From Hyphomicrobiales bacterium (lineage in GTDB: Bacteria > Pseudomonadota > Alphaproteobacteria > Rhizobiales > Rhizobiaceae), in the NCBI GenBank assembly GCA_900469475.1, contig UBXG01000005.1:310001-374000 (forward strand): a stretch of DNA of 64,000 bases, given 5' to 3'. Positions 30,224 through 41,081 of the stretch are shown here, piece by piece. Position 1 is the stretch's first letter, and every line of letters starts with the position of its first letter. A model generated the notes under the pieces. The model made no database searches. It was not told where the DNA came from and saw nothing but the letters and a program-made list of their open reading frames with translations. A program made the translations under genes and the position numbers.

Positions 30224-30256
30224 CACCATCAATGCGTTGCCCTGATGGTGTTTTTG
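30224..30256 (+). terminator. Terminator-like hairpin inside the lpxC-bamD gap
   Basis: CACCATCA (30224-30231) pairs with TGATGGTG (30243-30250) and is followed by TTTTTG. It comes 135 bp after the lpxC terminator with no gene between, and about 90 bp before bamD. It would end a short untranslated transcript or act as an attenuator for bamD. Confidence 0.45.
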
Positions 30257-30344
30257 CGGCTAGAAACGCCAGCGAGAGAGAACGCCGTCTCCGCAACGAC
30301 GGTTATGGGACAGTCATCCGATGGGTTTTGCAAGGTCTGAACGC

Positions 30345-31190
30345 ATGAATATCACAGCACGGGCTTTGCTCGTATCGTTCCTTCTGGCCGGTACCGGTGC
30401 GGTGGTGACAGGGTGTAATACGAAGAAGGATATCGACATCACCAAGCTTGGTGTCGAGACTGATCCGCCGGAGATGCTCTACAATCAGGGCCTTGCCAAC
30501 ATCAAAGCTGGCAACATGACGGAGGCCGGCAAGAAGTTCGATGCCATCAATCAGCAGCAGCCTTTCTCCGAATGGGCGCGCAAGGCATTGGTGATGAGCA
30601 CCTTCGTGAAATACCGCACAGGCCGGTATGACGACGCGGTGCAGACCGGCAATACCTATCTCAAGCAATATCCCGGCTCGGAAGATGCCGACTACGTGCA
30701 ATATCTGGTCGGCTCGTCCTATGCCAAGCAGATCGTGGACGTGACGCAGGACCAGCGTGCTGCACAGCAGACGATCGAGGCGATGACCAAGCTCGTCAAC
30801 ACCTATCCAAAGTCGCAATATGTCAGTGACGCTCAGGAAAAGATCCGCTTTGCCAAGGACCAGCTTGCCGGCAAGGAAATGCAGGTCGGCCGTTATTATC
30901 TGGAGCGCAAGGATTATCTGGCTGCTATTTCCCGCTTCCGTGTGGTGGTGGAGCAGTATCCGACGACGAACCAGATCGAAGAAGCGCTGGCGCGACTCGT
31001 CGAAGCCTATTATGCAATGGGTATTGTTCCGGAAGCCCAGACAGCCGCCGCGGTTCTCGGTCACAACTATCCGGACAGCCGCTGGTATAAAGATTCCTAT
31101 CAGCTGCTGCAGAAGGGCGGCGTTGAGCCGAGCGAAAATTCGGGCTCCTGGATTTCCAGGGCGGGCAAGAAACTTCTTCTTGGGACGTGA
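30345..31190 (+). CDS. bamD: Outer membrane assembly lipoprotein BamD
   Basis: This 281-residue lipoprotein of the BAM complex folds outer membrane beta-barrels. The signal peptide ends in the lipobox VTGC (about residues 22-25). The mature part carries TPR repeats, seen as YNQGLANIKAGNMTEAGKKF, KYRTGRYDDAVQTGNTYLKQYP and YYLERKDYLAAISRFRVVVEQYP. ATG 30345 is preferred over 30321 because the signal peptide then begins MNITARALL. It sits 12 bp before recN and is probably cotranscribed with it. Confidence 0.95.
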   Translation: MNITARALLVSFLLAGTGAVVTGCNTKKDIDITKLGVETDPPEMLYNQGLANIKAGNMTEAGKKFDAINQQQPFSEWARKALVMSTFVKYRTGRYDDAVQTGNTYLKQYPGSEDADYVQYLVGSSYAKQIVDVTQDQRAAQQTIEAMTKLVNTYPKSQYVSDAQEKIRFAKDQLAGKEMQVGRYYLERKDYLAAISRFRVVVEQYPTTNQIEEALARLVEAYYAMGIVPEAQTAAAVLGHNYPDSRWYKDSYQLLQKGGVEPSENSGSWISRAGKKLLLGT

Positions 31191-31202
31191 GATTGAGCGC
31201 AG

Positions 31203-32876
31203 ATGCTGATCCAGCTTTCGATCCGCGATATCGTTTTGATCGAGCGGCTGGATCTTGCCTTCGAGTCCGGGCTTTCGGTTTTGACCGGCGAGACGGGTGC
31301 GGGCAAATCCATCCTGCTTGACAGCCTGTCGCTGGCCCTGGGCGGGCGTGGCGATGGCGGGCTGGTGCGCCATGGCGAAGAGCGCGGCCAGGTGACCGCT
31401 GTATTCGATGTCGGCACGCAGCATCCGGCCCGCAAGCTCCTGCGCGAAAACGGCATCGATGATGACGGCGATCTGATTTTCCGCCGCGTTCAATCCGCCG
31501 ATGGCCGCACCAAAGCCTTTGTCAACGATCAGGCCCTCAGCGTTCAGCTCATGCGCCAGATCGGGCAGCTTCTCGTCGAAATTCATGGTCAGCACGATGA
31601 CCGTGCGCTCGTCGACACGGATGCGCACCGCATCTTGCTCGATGCTTTCGCTGGCCTCGCTGATGAGGCACAGGAAGTCGGCAGGCTTTACAAGATCTGG
31701 CGCGATACCGAGCGCACGTTAAGGAAGCACAGAGAGCAGGTGGAGCGGGCTGCCCGCGAGGCCGACTATCTTCGCGCCTCTGTCGAGGAACTGGGGAAGC
31801 TCTCGCCGCAAGATGGCGAGGAGGACGAGCTTGCCGAGACGCGCTCGCGGATGATGAAGGCCGAGCGCATTGCCGGCGATATTGCCGAGGCTTCGGAATT
31901 TCTCAACGGCAATGCATCGCCCGTGCCGCATATCGCCTCGCTGGTGCGCCGGCTGGAGCGCAAGAGTCATGAGGCGCCGGGCCTTCTGGAAGATACCGTC
32001 GCATTGCTGGACGCCGCTCTCGATCAGCTTTCCAACGCGCAGATGGAGGTTGAAGCCGCGCTGCGTAAGACGGAATACGATCCGCGCGAACTGGAGCGGG
32101 TCGAAGAGCGTCTCTTCGCGTTGCGGGGCGCCTCGCGTAAATACTCCGTGCCGGTAACGGAATTGCCGGCCCTGGCCGCACGCATGATTTCGGATCTCGC
32201 CGATCTTGATGCCGGCGAAGAGCGGCTAGCGCGTCTTGCTGCCGAGCTTTCCTCCGCCAAGGCAGATTATGACGTTGCAGCGCGCAGCCTGTCGGAGAAG
32301 CGCCGGCACGCAGGCGAGGCGCTTGCCGCGGCCGTCATGGCCGAATTGCCGGCCCTGAAGCTCGAGCGTGCGCGTTTCATGGTGGAAATATCAAGCGATC
32401 CCGAAGCCGGAACGGCCGATGGCATCGATGTCGTCGAATTCCACGTTCAGACCAACCCCGGTACGCGTCCAGGCCCGATCACCAAGGTTGCTTCCGGAGG
32501 CGAGCTGTCGCGCTTTCTCTTGGCATTGAAGGTTGCGCTCGCCGATCGCGGCTCGGCGCCGACCCTCGTATTCGATGAAATTGACACCGGCGTCGGCGGT
32601 GCGGTAGCGGATGCGATCGGCCAGCGGCTGAAGCGTCTGTCCGATCGCGTGCAGGTGCTGTCGGTTACTCATGCACCGCAGGTCGCCGCTCGTGCTGCAA
32701 CGCATCTGCTGATCTCCAAGGGACCGGTTGCGGACGGCTCGGAAAAGATTTCCACGCGCGTTGCTACCATGGAGCCGAAGGATCGCACCGAGGAAATCGC
32801 CCGCATGCTCGCGGGCGCTTCTGTGACCGAAGAGGCGAGAGCGGCCGCCAAACGCTTGCTGGCCGGCAACGGCTGA
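31203..32876 (+). CDS. recN: DNA repair protein RecN
   Basis: This SMC-like ATPase (557 residues) works in double-strand break repair. The Walker A motif GETGAGKS is at 29-36. A central coiled-coil region follows (about 155-370, rich in Glu, Arg and Ala), then the ABC signature [15 protein letters not shown], Walker [14 protein letters not shown] and the [12 protein letters not shown]-loop. No clear LexA site is seen immediately upstream; it appears to be read from the bamD promoter. Confidence 0.96.
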   Translation: MLIQLSIRDIVLIERLDLAFESGLSVLTGETGAGKSILLDSLSLALGGRGDGGLVRHGEERGQVTAVFDVGTQHPARKLLRENGIDDDGDLIFRRVQSADGRTKAFVNDQALSVQLMRQIGQLLVEIHGQHDDRALVDTDAHRILLDAFAGLADEAQEVGRLYKIWRDTERTLRKHREQVERAAREADYLRASVEELGKLSPQDGEEDELAETRSRMMKAERIAGDIAEASEFLNGNASPVPHIASLVRRLERKSHEAPGLLEDTVALLDAALDQLSNAQMEVEAALRKTEYDPRELERVEERLFALRGASRKYSVPVTELPALAARMISDLADLDAGEERLARLAAELSSAKADYDVAARSLSEKRRHAGEALAAAVMAELPALKLERARFMVEISSDPEAGTADGIDVVEFHVQTNPGTRPGPITKVASGGELSRFLLALKVALADRGSAPTLVFDEIDTGVGGAVADAIGQRLKRLSDRVQVLSVTHAPQVAARAATHLLISKGPVADGSEKISTRVATMEPKDRTEEIARMLAGASVTEEARAAAKRLLAGNG

Positions 32877-33006
32877 TCTCGCGGCTGTCCATGGAGCAGA
32901 TATCGGCGACGATCTGCCACGGACATCTCGCTCGGTCTTTCGGCAGTCCTGCGTCACATATCCTTCATCGTCTCCGGCTAGGCAGGCTAGAATCCGGAGA
33001 CCGTCA

Positions 33007-33639
33007 ATGCACTCGACCGCACAGCCAAATCGCCCCAAAATCGCGGAAACCGTTATCCACCCGACGGCGAATATAAGAGATTCGCGCGTCGGCATGTGCT
33101 GCGAGATTTTGGAAGACACGTCTCTGCACACGGTCGAACTTGGGGATTTCTCCTATCTCGGGCCGCGCTGCATCGTCGGTGATTCAACGATTGGAAAATT
33201 CTGCGCCATTGCGGCAGAAGTCAGAATCGGCGCTCCCAATCACCCGATGGACCGCCCGTCCATGCATCGCTTCACTTATTGTCCGGAATATTACTCGGCG
33301 GACGCCGTACGGGATCATGCGTTTTTCGATCGGCGCAAGCAGGATCGCGCTGTCATTGGCAACGATGTCTGGATCGGTCACGGCGTGATCGTTCTGCCGG
33401 GCGTAAAGGTAGGAGACGGTGCCGTGCTTGCAGCAGGCGCTGTCGTCACCAAAGACGTCGAACCCTATACTATTGTCGGCGGTATTCCCGCCAAATTTAT
33501 TCGAGAGCGGTTTACGCGAACCATCGCAGAGAGGCTTGCGTCCATCGCCTGGTGGGATTGGCCTTTCGAAACCATCATGGCGCGGCTTGCCGATTTTCAG
33601 ACAAGCGACATTGAGGCCTTTTGCGAGCGCTGGTCTTGA
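33007..33639 (+). CDS. Hexapeptide-repeat acyltransferase, phosphonate-associated type
   Basis: This 210-residue left-handed beta-helix transferase has several hexapeptide turns ([50 protein letters not shown]). The [14 protein letters not shown] segment and the C-terminal [18 protein letters not shown] resemble the DapH-like transferases found in phosphonate (phn) clusters rather than chloramphenicol acetyltransferases. No phn gene is in this window, so the gene is an orphan here. Substrate is unknown; the acyl donor is probably acetyl-CoA. Confidence 0.8.
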   Translation: MHSTAQPNRPKIAETVIHPTANIRDSRVGMCCEILEDTSLHTVELGDFSYLGPRCIVGDSTIGKFCAIAAEVRIGAPNHPMDRPSMHRFTYCPEYYSADAVRDHAFFDRRKQDRAVIGNDVWIGHGVIVLPGVKVGDGAVLAAGAVVTKDVEPYTIVGGIPAKFIRERFTRTIAERLASIAWWDWPFETIMARLADFQTSDIEAFCERWS

Positions 33640-33660
33640 TCCGCGTCTGCGCGACATGCA

Positions 33661-34401
33661 TCAGAGCCGGCATTTGGGATCGATCATATCCTCCGCGGAC
33701 CCGCGGGATTTGTGTGCTTTGTTTATTCTCGCCAGAACATAGAAACCATGCTGCCCGTCAGGCAATACGGCGCCAAAGACGCCGACTACTACGTTTTCCA
33801 TATTTGAACGGGCGCCATCGATGCCATCCGCGACGAGCTGCAGCGGATTCAAATTCGAGAGGTCATCGGCCATGTGGAAACTTGCCCACCAGCCGGCTCG
33901 GGTCTTCAGGTCCGTAAACCGGCCGCTTTCAATCTCCGTCACATGAGCCTTCAAGAGCGCCCTGAAGCGAGGTGTCTCGCACCCCATATGAATGTGAAGC
34001 CGATCTTGCGTGCGCCAGCTGGCGGCGTTTATCGCCAGAGCAAAATTCTGCCTCGAAGCCTTCGCTGCACGCGGATCGATTGCCGATAACTCTTTCCACG
34101 CTTCCTCAAAGTAGTTCGGCGCTCCCGTGGTCAGAAGGCGAGGGTCCTCAATACCGGGGACATCGGCGAGGGGCGCAAGAATGGTTCGTTCTTTGTCAGC
34201 CGGTTCGCGAAGGACAACGTAGGATGACAGCGGATCCGGCGACTCCACTATCTTGAGGCACGGATATGGCGACCCCGTCAGGGTGGAGTTGATCTCACAA
34301 GCTCTAACGACCAGCCCCAAAGCAGAGCGGCTGACGAACGAGCTCATGATCAACACTGCACCGATGAGAGAAATGGAGAGAACGGCAAGACGATACTTCA
34401 T
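33661..34401 (-). CDS. cdh: CDP-diacylglycerol pyrophosphatase
   Basis: This 246-residue protein has an N-terminal membrane anchor or signal segment (about 5-27). A HIT-like active site follows: INAASWRTQDRLHIHMGC (about 130-147) has the H-X-H signature of Cdh, which hydrolyses CDP-diacylglycerol to CMP and phosphatidate. Cys near residues 35 and 48 may form a periplasmic disulphide. It converges on the acyltransferase gene, with only 21 bp between stops. It is similar in length to the E. coli enzyme (251). Confidence 0.82.
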   Translation of the reverse strand: MKYRLAVLSISLIGAVLIMSSFVSRSALGLVVRACEINSTLTGSPYPCLKIVESPDPLSSYVVLREPADKERTILAPLADVPGIEDPRLLTTGAPNYFEEAWKELSAIDPRAAKASRQNFALAINAASWRTQDRLHIHMGCETPRFRALLKAHVTEIESGRFTDLKTRAGWWASFHMADDLSNLNPLQLVADGIDGARSNMENVVVGVFGAVLPDGQHGFYVLARINKAHKSRGSAEDMIDPKCRL

Positions 34402-36897
<2,496 letters not shown>

Positions 36898-36939
36898 CGA
36901 TCGGAGCGGCGGAAATCCCGTCCGCCGCGCCTTGATTGC

Positions 36940-37476
36940 TCAGAGTTTTAGCCGTGCCATCGTGAATGCATCCACATATTCGCCATTGCGGAAACCGAAG
37001 GCACGCAGCCGGCCTTCGGTCTCGAATCCGAATTTTTGGTAGAGCTTGATCGCCGGCGCGTTGTCGACATAGACGGTCAGTTCCAGCCGCTTGATTGCCA
37101 ACCAGTTGTCTGCGGTATCGATGAGAGCGCCCAATAGCGCGGAGCCGACGCCGCAGCCCGTAAAATCGTCATGCACGCCCATTCCAATACTACCGCTGTG
37201 GATCCGGCGGCCGGCAAGGCGGTTCAGGCCGGCATTGCCGACAATCCGCCCGTCAAGCACGGCGACAAGGCCGGTCGAATTGGGCGATGATTTCTCCAGC
37301 CATTGCCGTGTTTCCTCGACGCTTTGAAAGGGCAGGCGAAGCGTGCCGGCGCGAAAGCCGGGTAGATTGGCCATGGCAGCAATTCCTTCCGCGTCGGTCG
37401 GGTGCGAGGCACGAATCTCTAAAGCGCCAATCTTGCCTGATCGTCGTTTGGCGGGTTCTTGCTCTTCGAAAGACAT
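36940..37476 (-). CDS. GNAT-family N-acetyltransferase
   Basis: This 178-residue acetyltransferase has the acetyl-CoA loop in CGVGSALLGALIDTADNW (about 107-124). LELTVYVDNAPAIKLYQKFGFETEGRLR is the typical GNAT motif B region. ATG 37476 is preceded by AGGAGAG; the frame remains open to 37590 but without support. The substrate (amino acid, protein N-terminus or drug) cannot be assigned. Confidence 0.85.
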   Translation of the reverse strand: MSFEEQEPAKRRSGKIGALEIRASHPTDAEGIAAMANLPGFRAGTLRLPFQSVEETRQWLEKSSPNSTGLVAVLDGRIVGNAGLNRLAGRRIHSGSIGMGVHDDFTGCGVGSALLGALIDTADNWLAIKRLELTVYVDNAPAIKLYQKFGFETEGRLRAFGFRNGEYVDAFTMARLKL

Positions 37477-37744
37477 GGGCTCTCCTTGAATTGATGAGGA
37501 GAGCAAGGAGGCTTCAACCCTGCTCGCCTCGGCAGGGTTGAGATGGATCGCGGTCAGCTCAGCGCAACACAGCTTCCACTCGCCCTGCAAAGGGAGAGAT
37601 GGTGTGAAGGTGCATTACTGTGGTCCGGTTTGCGATCATGGGCGGATGATCCGATGTGGCGCGGAGGTTGTCAATCGTTCCTGGATAAATCCTTCGATTG
37701 CCGTGTCTTTGAGGCGCAATGCGATTGCCTCGTCTGCATGCTAC
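37477..37744. other. Spacer between the GNAT gene and the ArsR promoter
   Basis: I see no gene, terminator or clear repeat in these 268 bp. Several open frames cross it, but none has a ribosome binding site or family resemblance. Confidence 0.4.
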
Positions 37745-37800
37745 TTGACAGGCAACCATTTGGTTGCTTATAAGATCGTAAAAGGCAACCAAATGGTTTC
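37745..37800 (+). promoter_or_regulatory. Promoter with two ArsR-type operators
   Basis: TTGACA (37745-37750) and TTATAA (37768-37773) are separated by exactly 17 bp. The spacer is filled by the dyad GCAACCATTTGGTTGC (37752-37767). A second copy, GCAACCAAATGGTTTC (37785-37800), lies just past the predicted start site. GTG of the ArsR gene follows at 37807. This is a classic self-repressed arrangement: repressor bound to either dyad would block RNA polymerase. Sites are seen directly; binding by the adjacent ArsR protein is inferred. Confidence 0.8.
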
Positions 37801-37806
37801 GTATCT

Positions 37807-38130
37807 GTGGATGATGATGCAGTCTTCAAGGCGTTGGCGGATGCCAGCCGGCGGCAATTGCTCGACAGGCTTCATGAGCGGAACGGGCAGACCCTGAACG
37901 CCCTCTGCGAGGATTTGGACATGAGCCGCCAGGCGGTGGCCAAGCATCTTGCCATTCTGGAGGAGGCCAATCTGATTTCCTCGGAGAAGCATGGGCGAGA
38001 GAAGCTGCATTTCATCAACGCGGTCCCGATCAACGGCATCGCCGAACGCTGGATCAACAAGTTCGAACAGCGGCATCTGAATACGCTTTCGGCCTTGAAA
38101 AAGGCGCTGGAAGGCGAGGGTGGGCAGTGA
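37807..38130 (+). CDS. ArsR-family transcriptional repressor
   Basis: This 107-residue winged-helix protein opens with DAVFKALADASRRQLLDRLHE. The recognition helix is in DMSRQAVAKHLAILEEANLI. The ArsR metal-binding ELCVCDL motif is absent, so it belongs to the non-metal group usually paired with an AHSA1/SRPBCC protein, as here. The start is GTG 37807; the upstream ATG at 37793 is in another frame. It probably represses its own operon through the dyads at 37752 and 37785. Confidence 0.9.
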   Translation: MDDDAVFKALADASRRQLLDRLHERNGQTLNALCEDLDMSRQAVAKHLAILEEANLISSEKHGREKLHFINAVPINGIAERWINKFEQRHLNTLSALKKALEGEGGQ

Positions 38131-38166
38131 GCTCAAGAACAGAGGAATAAAACGAGGAGAAATGGC

Positions 38167-38610
38167 ATGACTGGAAGCAAATTCGTCTACGTCACCTTTA
38201 TCCGCACCACCCAGGAAAAGCTCTGGTCGGCGCTGACCACGCCGGAATTCGTCAAGCAATACTGGTTCGACATGATCCACGAGACCGAGTGGAAGATTGG
38301 ATCGCCGTGGAAAATGCTCTTTCCGGATGGCCGCGTTGCCGACACTGGAGAGATAGCGGAATTGGACCCGCCACGGCGGCTTGCCATCAAATGGCGCAAC
38401 GAGTGGCGCCCTGACCTGAAGGCTGAAGGTTGGTCGCGCTGCGTGATGGAGCTGGAGCCGGCGGACGGTGTTGTGAAGCTGACGGTGACGCATACAATCG
38501 AGGTCGAGAACTCGAAGCTGATCGAAGCCGTTTCCGGTGGGTGGCCGAAGATCCTGTCCAACCTTAAATCGCTGCTGGAAACCGGCACGGTCGCCATCAG
38601 TCAGAAGTGA
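38167..38610 (+). CDS. AHSA1/SRPBCC-domain protein
   Basis: This 147-residue protein of the START/Bet v 1-like superfamily, AHSA1 (activator of Hsp90 ATPase homologue) type, has features such as FIRTTQEKLWSALTTPEFVKQYWF at the N-terminus and SGGWPKILSNLKSLLETG at the C-terminus. These proteins bind hydrophobic ligands in a helix-grip cavity. It follows the ArsR gene by 36 bp and shares its promoter. The biochemical role is unknown. Confidence 0.85.
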   Translation: MTGSKFVYVTFIRTTQEKLWSALTTPEFVKQYWFDMIHETEWKIGSPWKMLFPDGRVADTGEIAELDPPRRLAIKWRNEWRPDLKAEGWSRCVMELEPADGVVKLTVTHTIEVENSKLIEAVSGGWPKILSNLKSLLETGTVAISQK

Positions 38611-38638
38611 AATGATGCGTTATCCTGCGTGTTTCCGG

Positions 38639-38661
38639 ACGCCGTTGCTTTGACGGCGTCC
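38639..38661 (+). repeat. Hairpin after the ArsR-AHSA1 operon
   Basis: GACGCCGT-TGCTTTG-ACGGCGTC is an 8-bp stem 29 bp past the AHSA1 stop with no T tract. It may be a weak or Rho-assisted end of the transcript. Confidence 0.35.
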
Positions 38662-38796
38662 TCCTGGCGACCTGCGGCCTGCTGTTGGCGAGGCGTGGCC
38701 GCTCGGAGATGGATCTCTTCATCTTGCAACGATCGTGAGCCATCTTACCTTAGCCGTGCCGCTCTTGCTCTGGCGGCTGTTGTTGGAGGATGATCG

Positions 38797-39291
38797 ATGC
38801 GTTCACCCAAACTTTCTGCCGCCATTGCCGCGTCTCTTCTGGCTCTGGCGCCCGTTTCCGCTTCCGCCGAAATTGTCGGCAAGGTGGGCGTGGACTGGAC
38901 GGGCAATGATATTCTGGTCGATGCCGTGCCGGACCCTGAAGTCTCGGGCATCACTTGCCACGTGACCTATTTCGACCGCAGCGTGATCGACCGGCTGCGC
39001 AAGGGCAACTGGTTCGAGGACCCTTCCAACAATTCCATCGCCTGCCGTCAGACCGGTCCGATCGAGATCGGCGATATCAACCTGTCCCAGAGCGGTGAGG
39101 AGGTATTTCGTGCCGGTCTGTCGCTCATCTGGAAGAAGCTGGTCGTCACCCGCATTTACGACAAGAAGAATGACACGCTCGTCTATCTTATCCATTCGCG
39201 GCAGCTGACGGATGGCTCCGCCAAGATGGCCATTTCGACGATCCCCTTGTTCGGCCAACAGGTTACATGGAAAAACGGCAAGCCGAAATAA
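38797..39291 (+). CDS. CreA-family secreted protein
   Basis: This 164-residue protein has a cleavable signal peptide (about 1-24, ending ASAE). The mature part matches the CreA family: VGKVGVDWTGNDILVDAVPDP, ITCHVTYFDRS, and a C-terminal TIPLFGQQVTW. Two conserved cysteines could pair in the periplasm. The function of CreA is not established. It is monocistronic. Confidence 0.85.
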   Translation: MRSPKLSAAIAASLLALAPVSASAEIVGKVGVDWTGNDILVDAVPDPEVSGITCHVTYFDRSVIDRLRKGNWFEDPSNNSIACRQTGPIEIGDINLSQSGEEVFRAGLSLIWKKLVVTRIYDKKNDTLVYLIHSRQLTDGSAKMAISTIPLFGQQVTWKNGKPK

Positions 39292-39292
39292 T

Positions 39293-39306
39293 GGTATTAC
39301 AATACC
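39293..39306. repeat. 14-bp perfect inverted repeat GGTATT-AC-AATACC
   Basis: The dyad starts immediately after the creA-like stop and has no T tract. It is a possible operator or RNA end structure; nothing further can be said. Confidence 0.3.
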
Positions 39307-39495
39307 GAAAAATAGCTCGTAGAAAGATAACACCAAAAAAAGTCATACTCTTGGGTTGTCGAATTCCTTCTGGTTGCTTTCGGTTTGCACCTTTTTGATG
39401 CAATTTCAAAAGCGAACGGGAAGGCGACTCTCGCCTCTGTTCACGGCCTGCAATACCGCGTCCTTGGCTACACCCCTGCCAAAACCGGTTATACA

Positions 39496-39537
39496 AAAAG
39501 CGACCGCCCTGGAGTTCCGCTCCAGGGCGATCTGTTT
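39496..39537 (-). terminator. Bidirectional terminator next to cheW
   Basis: CGCCCTGGAG-TTCCG-CTCCAGGGCG (39505-39529) is a 10-bp perfect stem. On the minus strand it is followed by GTCGCTTTTT, terminating cheW; on the plus strand by ATCTGTTTT. Confidence 0.85.
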
Positions 39538-39556
39538 TGTAAGCCGACTATTGAAA

Positions 39557-40021
39557 TTAGGCTGCCTGCGCCAACTGATCCGCAATGACCGTATCGAGGT
39601 TGAGGAAGCAGACCATGGTCTTTTCCAGCGCCACGATGCCGCGGCAGAAGGCGCGCTGCCCTTCGGGGATGATTTCCGGAGCCGGCTGCAGATCTTCGCT
39701 TTTGATGGTCATCATGTCGGATACCTGCTCTACCAGGAGACCGACGAGCTTGCCCGCAATATCAGTAACGATGATTGCGGAGCGCTCCGAAGGTTCCGTC
39801 ATCTTCATGCCGAGGCGGCAGGCCATATCGATGACCGGGATCACCGCACCGCGCAGGTTGATGAGGCCGAGCACGTAAGGCGGTGTATGCGGCATCGGCG
39901 TCACCGGCGCCCAGCCGCGGATTTCGCGGATGGCCATGATGTCGATGCAGAACTCCTGGTCGCCAAGGTGAAAGGAGACGATTTCCAGATAGGCGCCCGA
40001 TTGCTTGATGGCGTTCGTCAT
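39557..40021 (-). CDS. cheW: Solitary CheW chemotaxis coupling protein
   Basis: This 154-residue CheW domain links chemoreceptors to CheA. Core motifs are YLEIVSFHLGDQEFCIDI, VLGLINLRGAVIPVIDM (about 56-72) and VSDMMTIKSEDLQPAPE. ATG 40021 (MTNAIKQ) with GGGAAG upstream matches the family; an in-frame ATG at 40045 would add eight residues. No che operon surrounds it, so it is an isolated accessory copy. The frame continues open for about 65 more codons upstream without a start codon. Confidence 0.93.
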   Translation of the reverse strand: MTNAIKQSGAYLEIVSFHLGDQEFCIDIMAIREIRGWAPVTPMPHTPPYVLGLINLRGAVIPVIDMACRLGMKMTEPSERSAIIVTDIAGKLVGLLVEQVSDMMTIKSEDLQPAPEIIPEGQRAFCRGIVALEKTMVCFLNLDTVIADQLAQAA

Positions 40022-40045
40022 GTTCGAGAACTTCCCGTTTGGCAT

Positions 40046-40471
40046 CGCCGCAAGCGACGCTCGCGATTGAAAAGAGAGATCGGCTGGAGCGGCTTGGGCA
40101 GCGTCAGCATCCGGTGCTTTGGCGCCAAAGACGCCTTGCTTCCGGCGGGCGTCATGCCCTTCTGGGATAAAGAGGTTCGCCGCGCTTTCGGGCGGTGGCC
40201 GAAAGCGAGTTCGACCGTTGAAGCAGATGTTGGCGCGGACTGGTTAGGATTGATTTAACATCCATCGGGATTTTATCTCTTAGGCCTCAGAGGAGTGGCA
40301 AAATGGAGTGAACAAGGCTCGGAAGACCACCGAACTGCATGCTGCGACGATTTCGGCCTCCTCTGAACATCTTCTTGAATTGCGTCCTCCACTTCGAGCC
40401 GCTACATCGGCAAGGGGGCGATCGCACTACACTTTCGGTGCGATCGTCCGTATTGGTGAGGAATAGCATTC
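40046..40471. other. cheW-sco divergent spacer
   Basis: This spacer of more than 400 bp has no supportable gene. On the minus strand the cheW frame stays open to about 40246 with coding-like codon use but without ATG, GTG or TTG. The promoters of cheW and the Sco-type gene should lie here; no strong match was seen. Confidence 0.35.
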
Positions 40472-41074
40472 ATGAGAAGCGTGCGGATTGCAGTTTGGGT
40501 GGCCGTGTTGATCGTGGCTGGACTATTGGGCTGGTTCAGCTTTGGTGGCGGCAAGTCGCCGGAGGTTGCGGCATCCGGGCCTTATGGTGTTCCCTTCACG
40601 CTCGTTTCACAGAGCGGCCAGCCGATCAGCGAGCAGGCATTTCGCAGCAAGCCCTCTGCCGTCTTCTTTGGCTACACGCATTGCCCGGATGTCTGTCCGA
40701 CGACACTGTTCGAGCTGAACGCCTGGCTGCAGAAGGTCGATCCCGATGGCACCAAGCTCAATGCCTATTTCGTGACCGTTGATCCCGAACGTGATACGCC
40801 TGCCATCATGGACCAATATGTCTCCAACGTTTCGAAGCGCATTACCGGCATTTCCGGTGATCCAGCCAAGGTGATGGACATGGTCAAAGGATTCCGTGTC
40901 TATGCCAAGAAGGTGCCGGTCGACGACAAGCAGCCGAATGGCGACTATACGATGGATCACACCGCTTCCGTCTTCCTGCTGGATTCGCAGGGCCGCTTTG
41001 CCGGAACCATCGCCTATGAGGAGGACCCGGAGGTGGCGGTGAAGAAACTGGAGAACCTGGTCAAGAAGGGATAG
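40472..41074 (+). CDS. SCO1/SenC-family copper chaperone-like protein
   Basis: This 200-residue thioredoxin-fold protein has one N-terminal membrane anchor (about 5-25). GYTHCPDVCPTTL (about 67-79) carries the CXXXC copper ligands and DHTASVFLLD the conserved His. Sco proteins help assemble the CuA centre of cytochrome c oxidase. Cox genes are not nearby. The stop is 7 bp before the flavin monooxygenase gene, so they are likely cotranscribed. Confidence 0.9.
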   Translation: MRSVRIAVWVAVLIVAGLLGWFSFGGGKSPEVAASGPYGVPFTLVSQSGQPISEQAFRSKPSAVFFGYTHCPDVCPTTLFELNAWLQKVDPDGTKLNAYFVTVDPERDTPAIMDQYVSNVSKRITGISGDPAKVMDMVKGFRVYAKKVPVDDKQPNGDYTMDHTASVFLLDSQGRFAGTIAYEEDPEVAVKKLENLVKKG

Positions 41075-41081
41075 GACCTGC

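Noticed and set aside
37538-37897. 119-codon plus-strand frame covering the ArsR promoter
   Set aside because: It runs across the operators and into the ArsR gene in another frame and encodes a low-quality sequence without a ribosome binding site.
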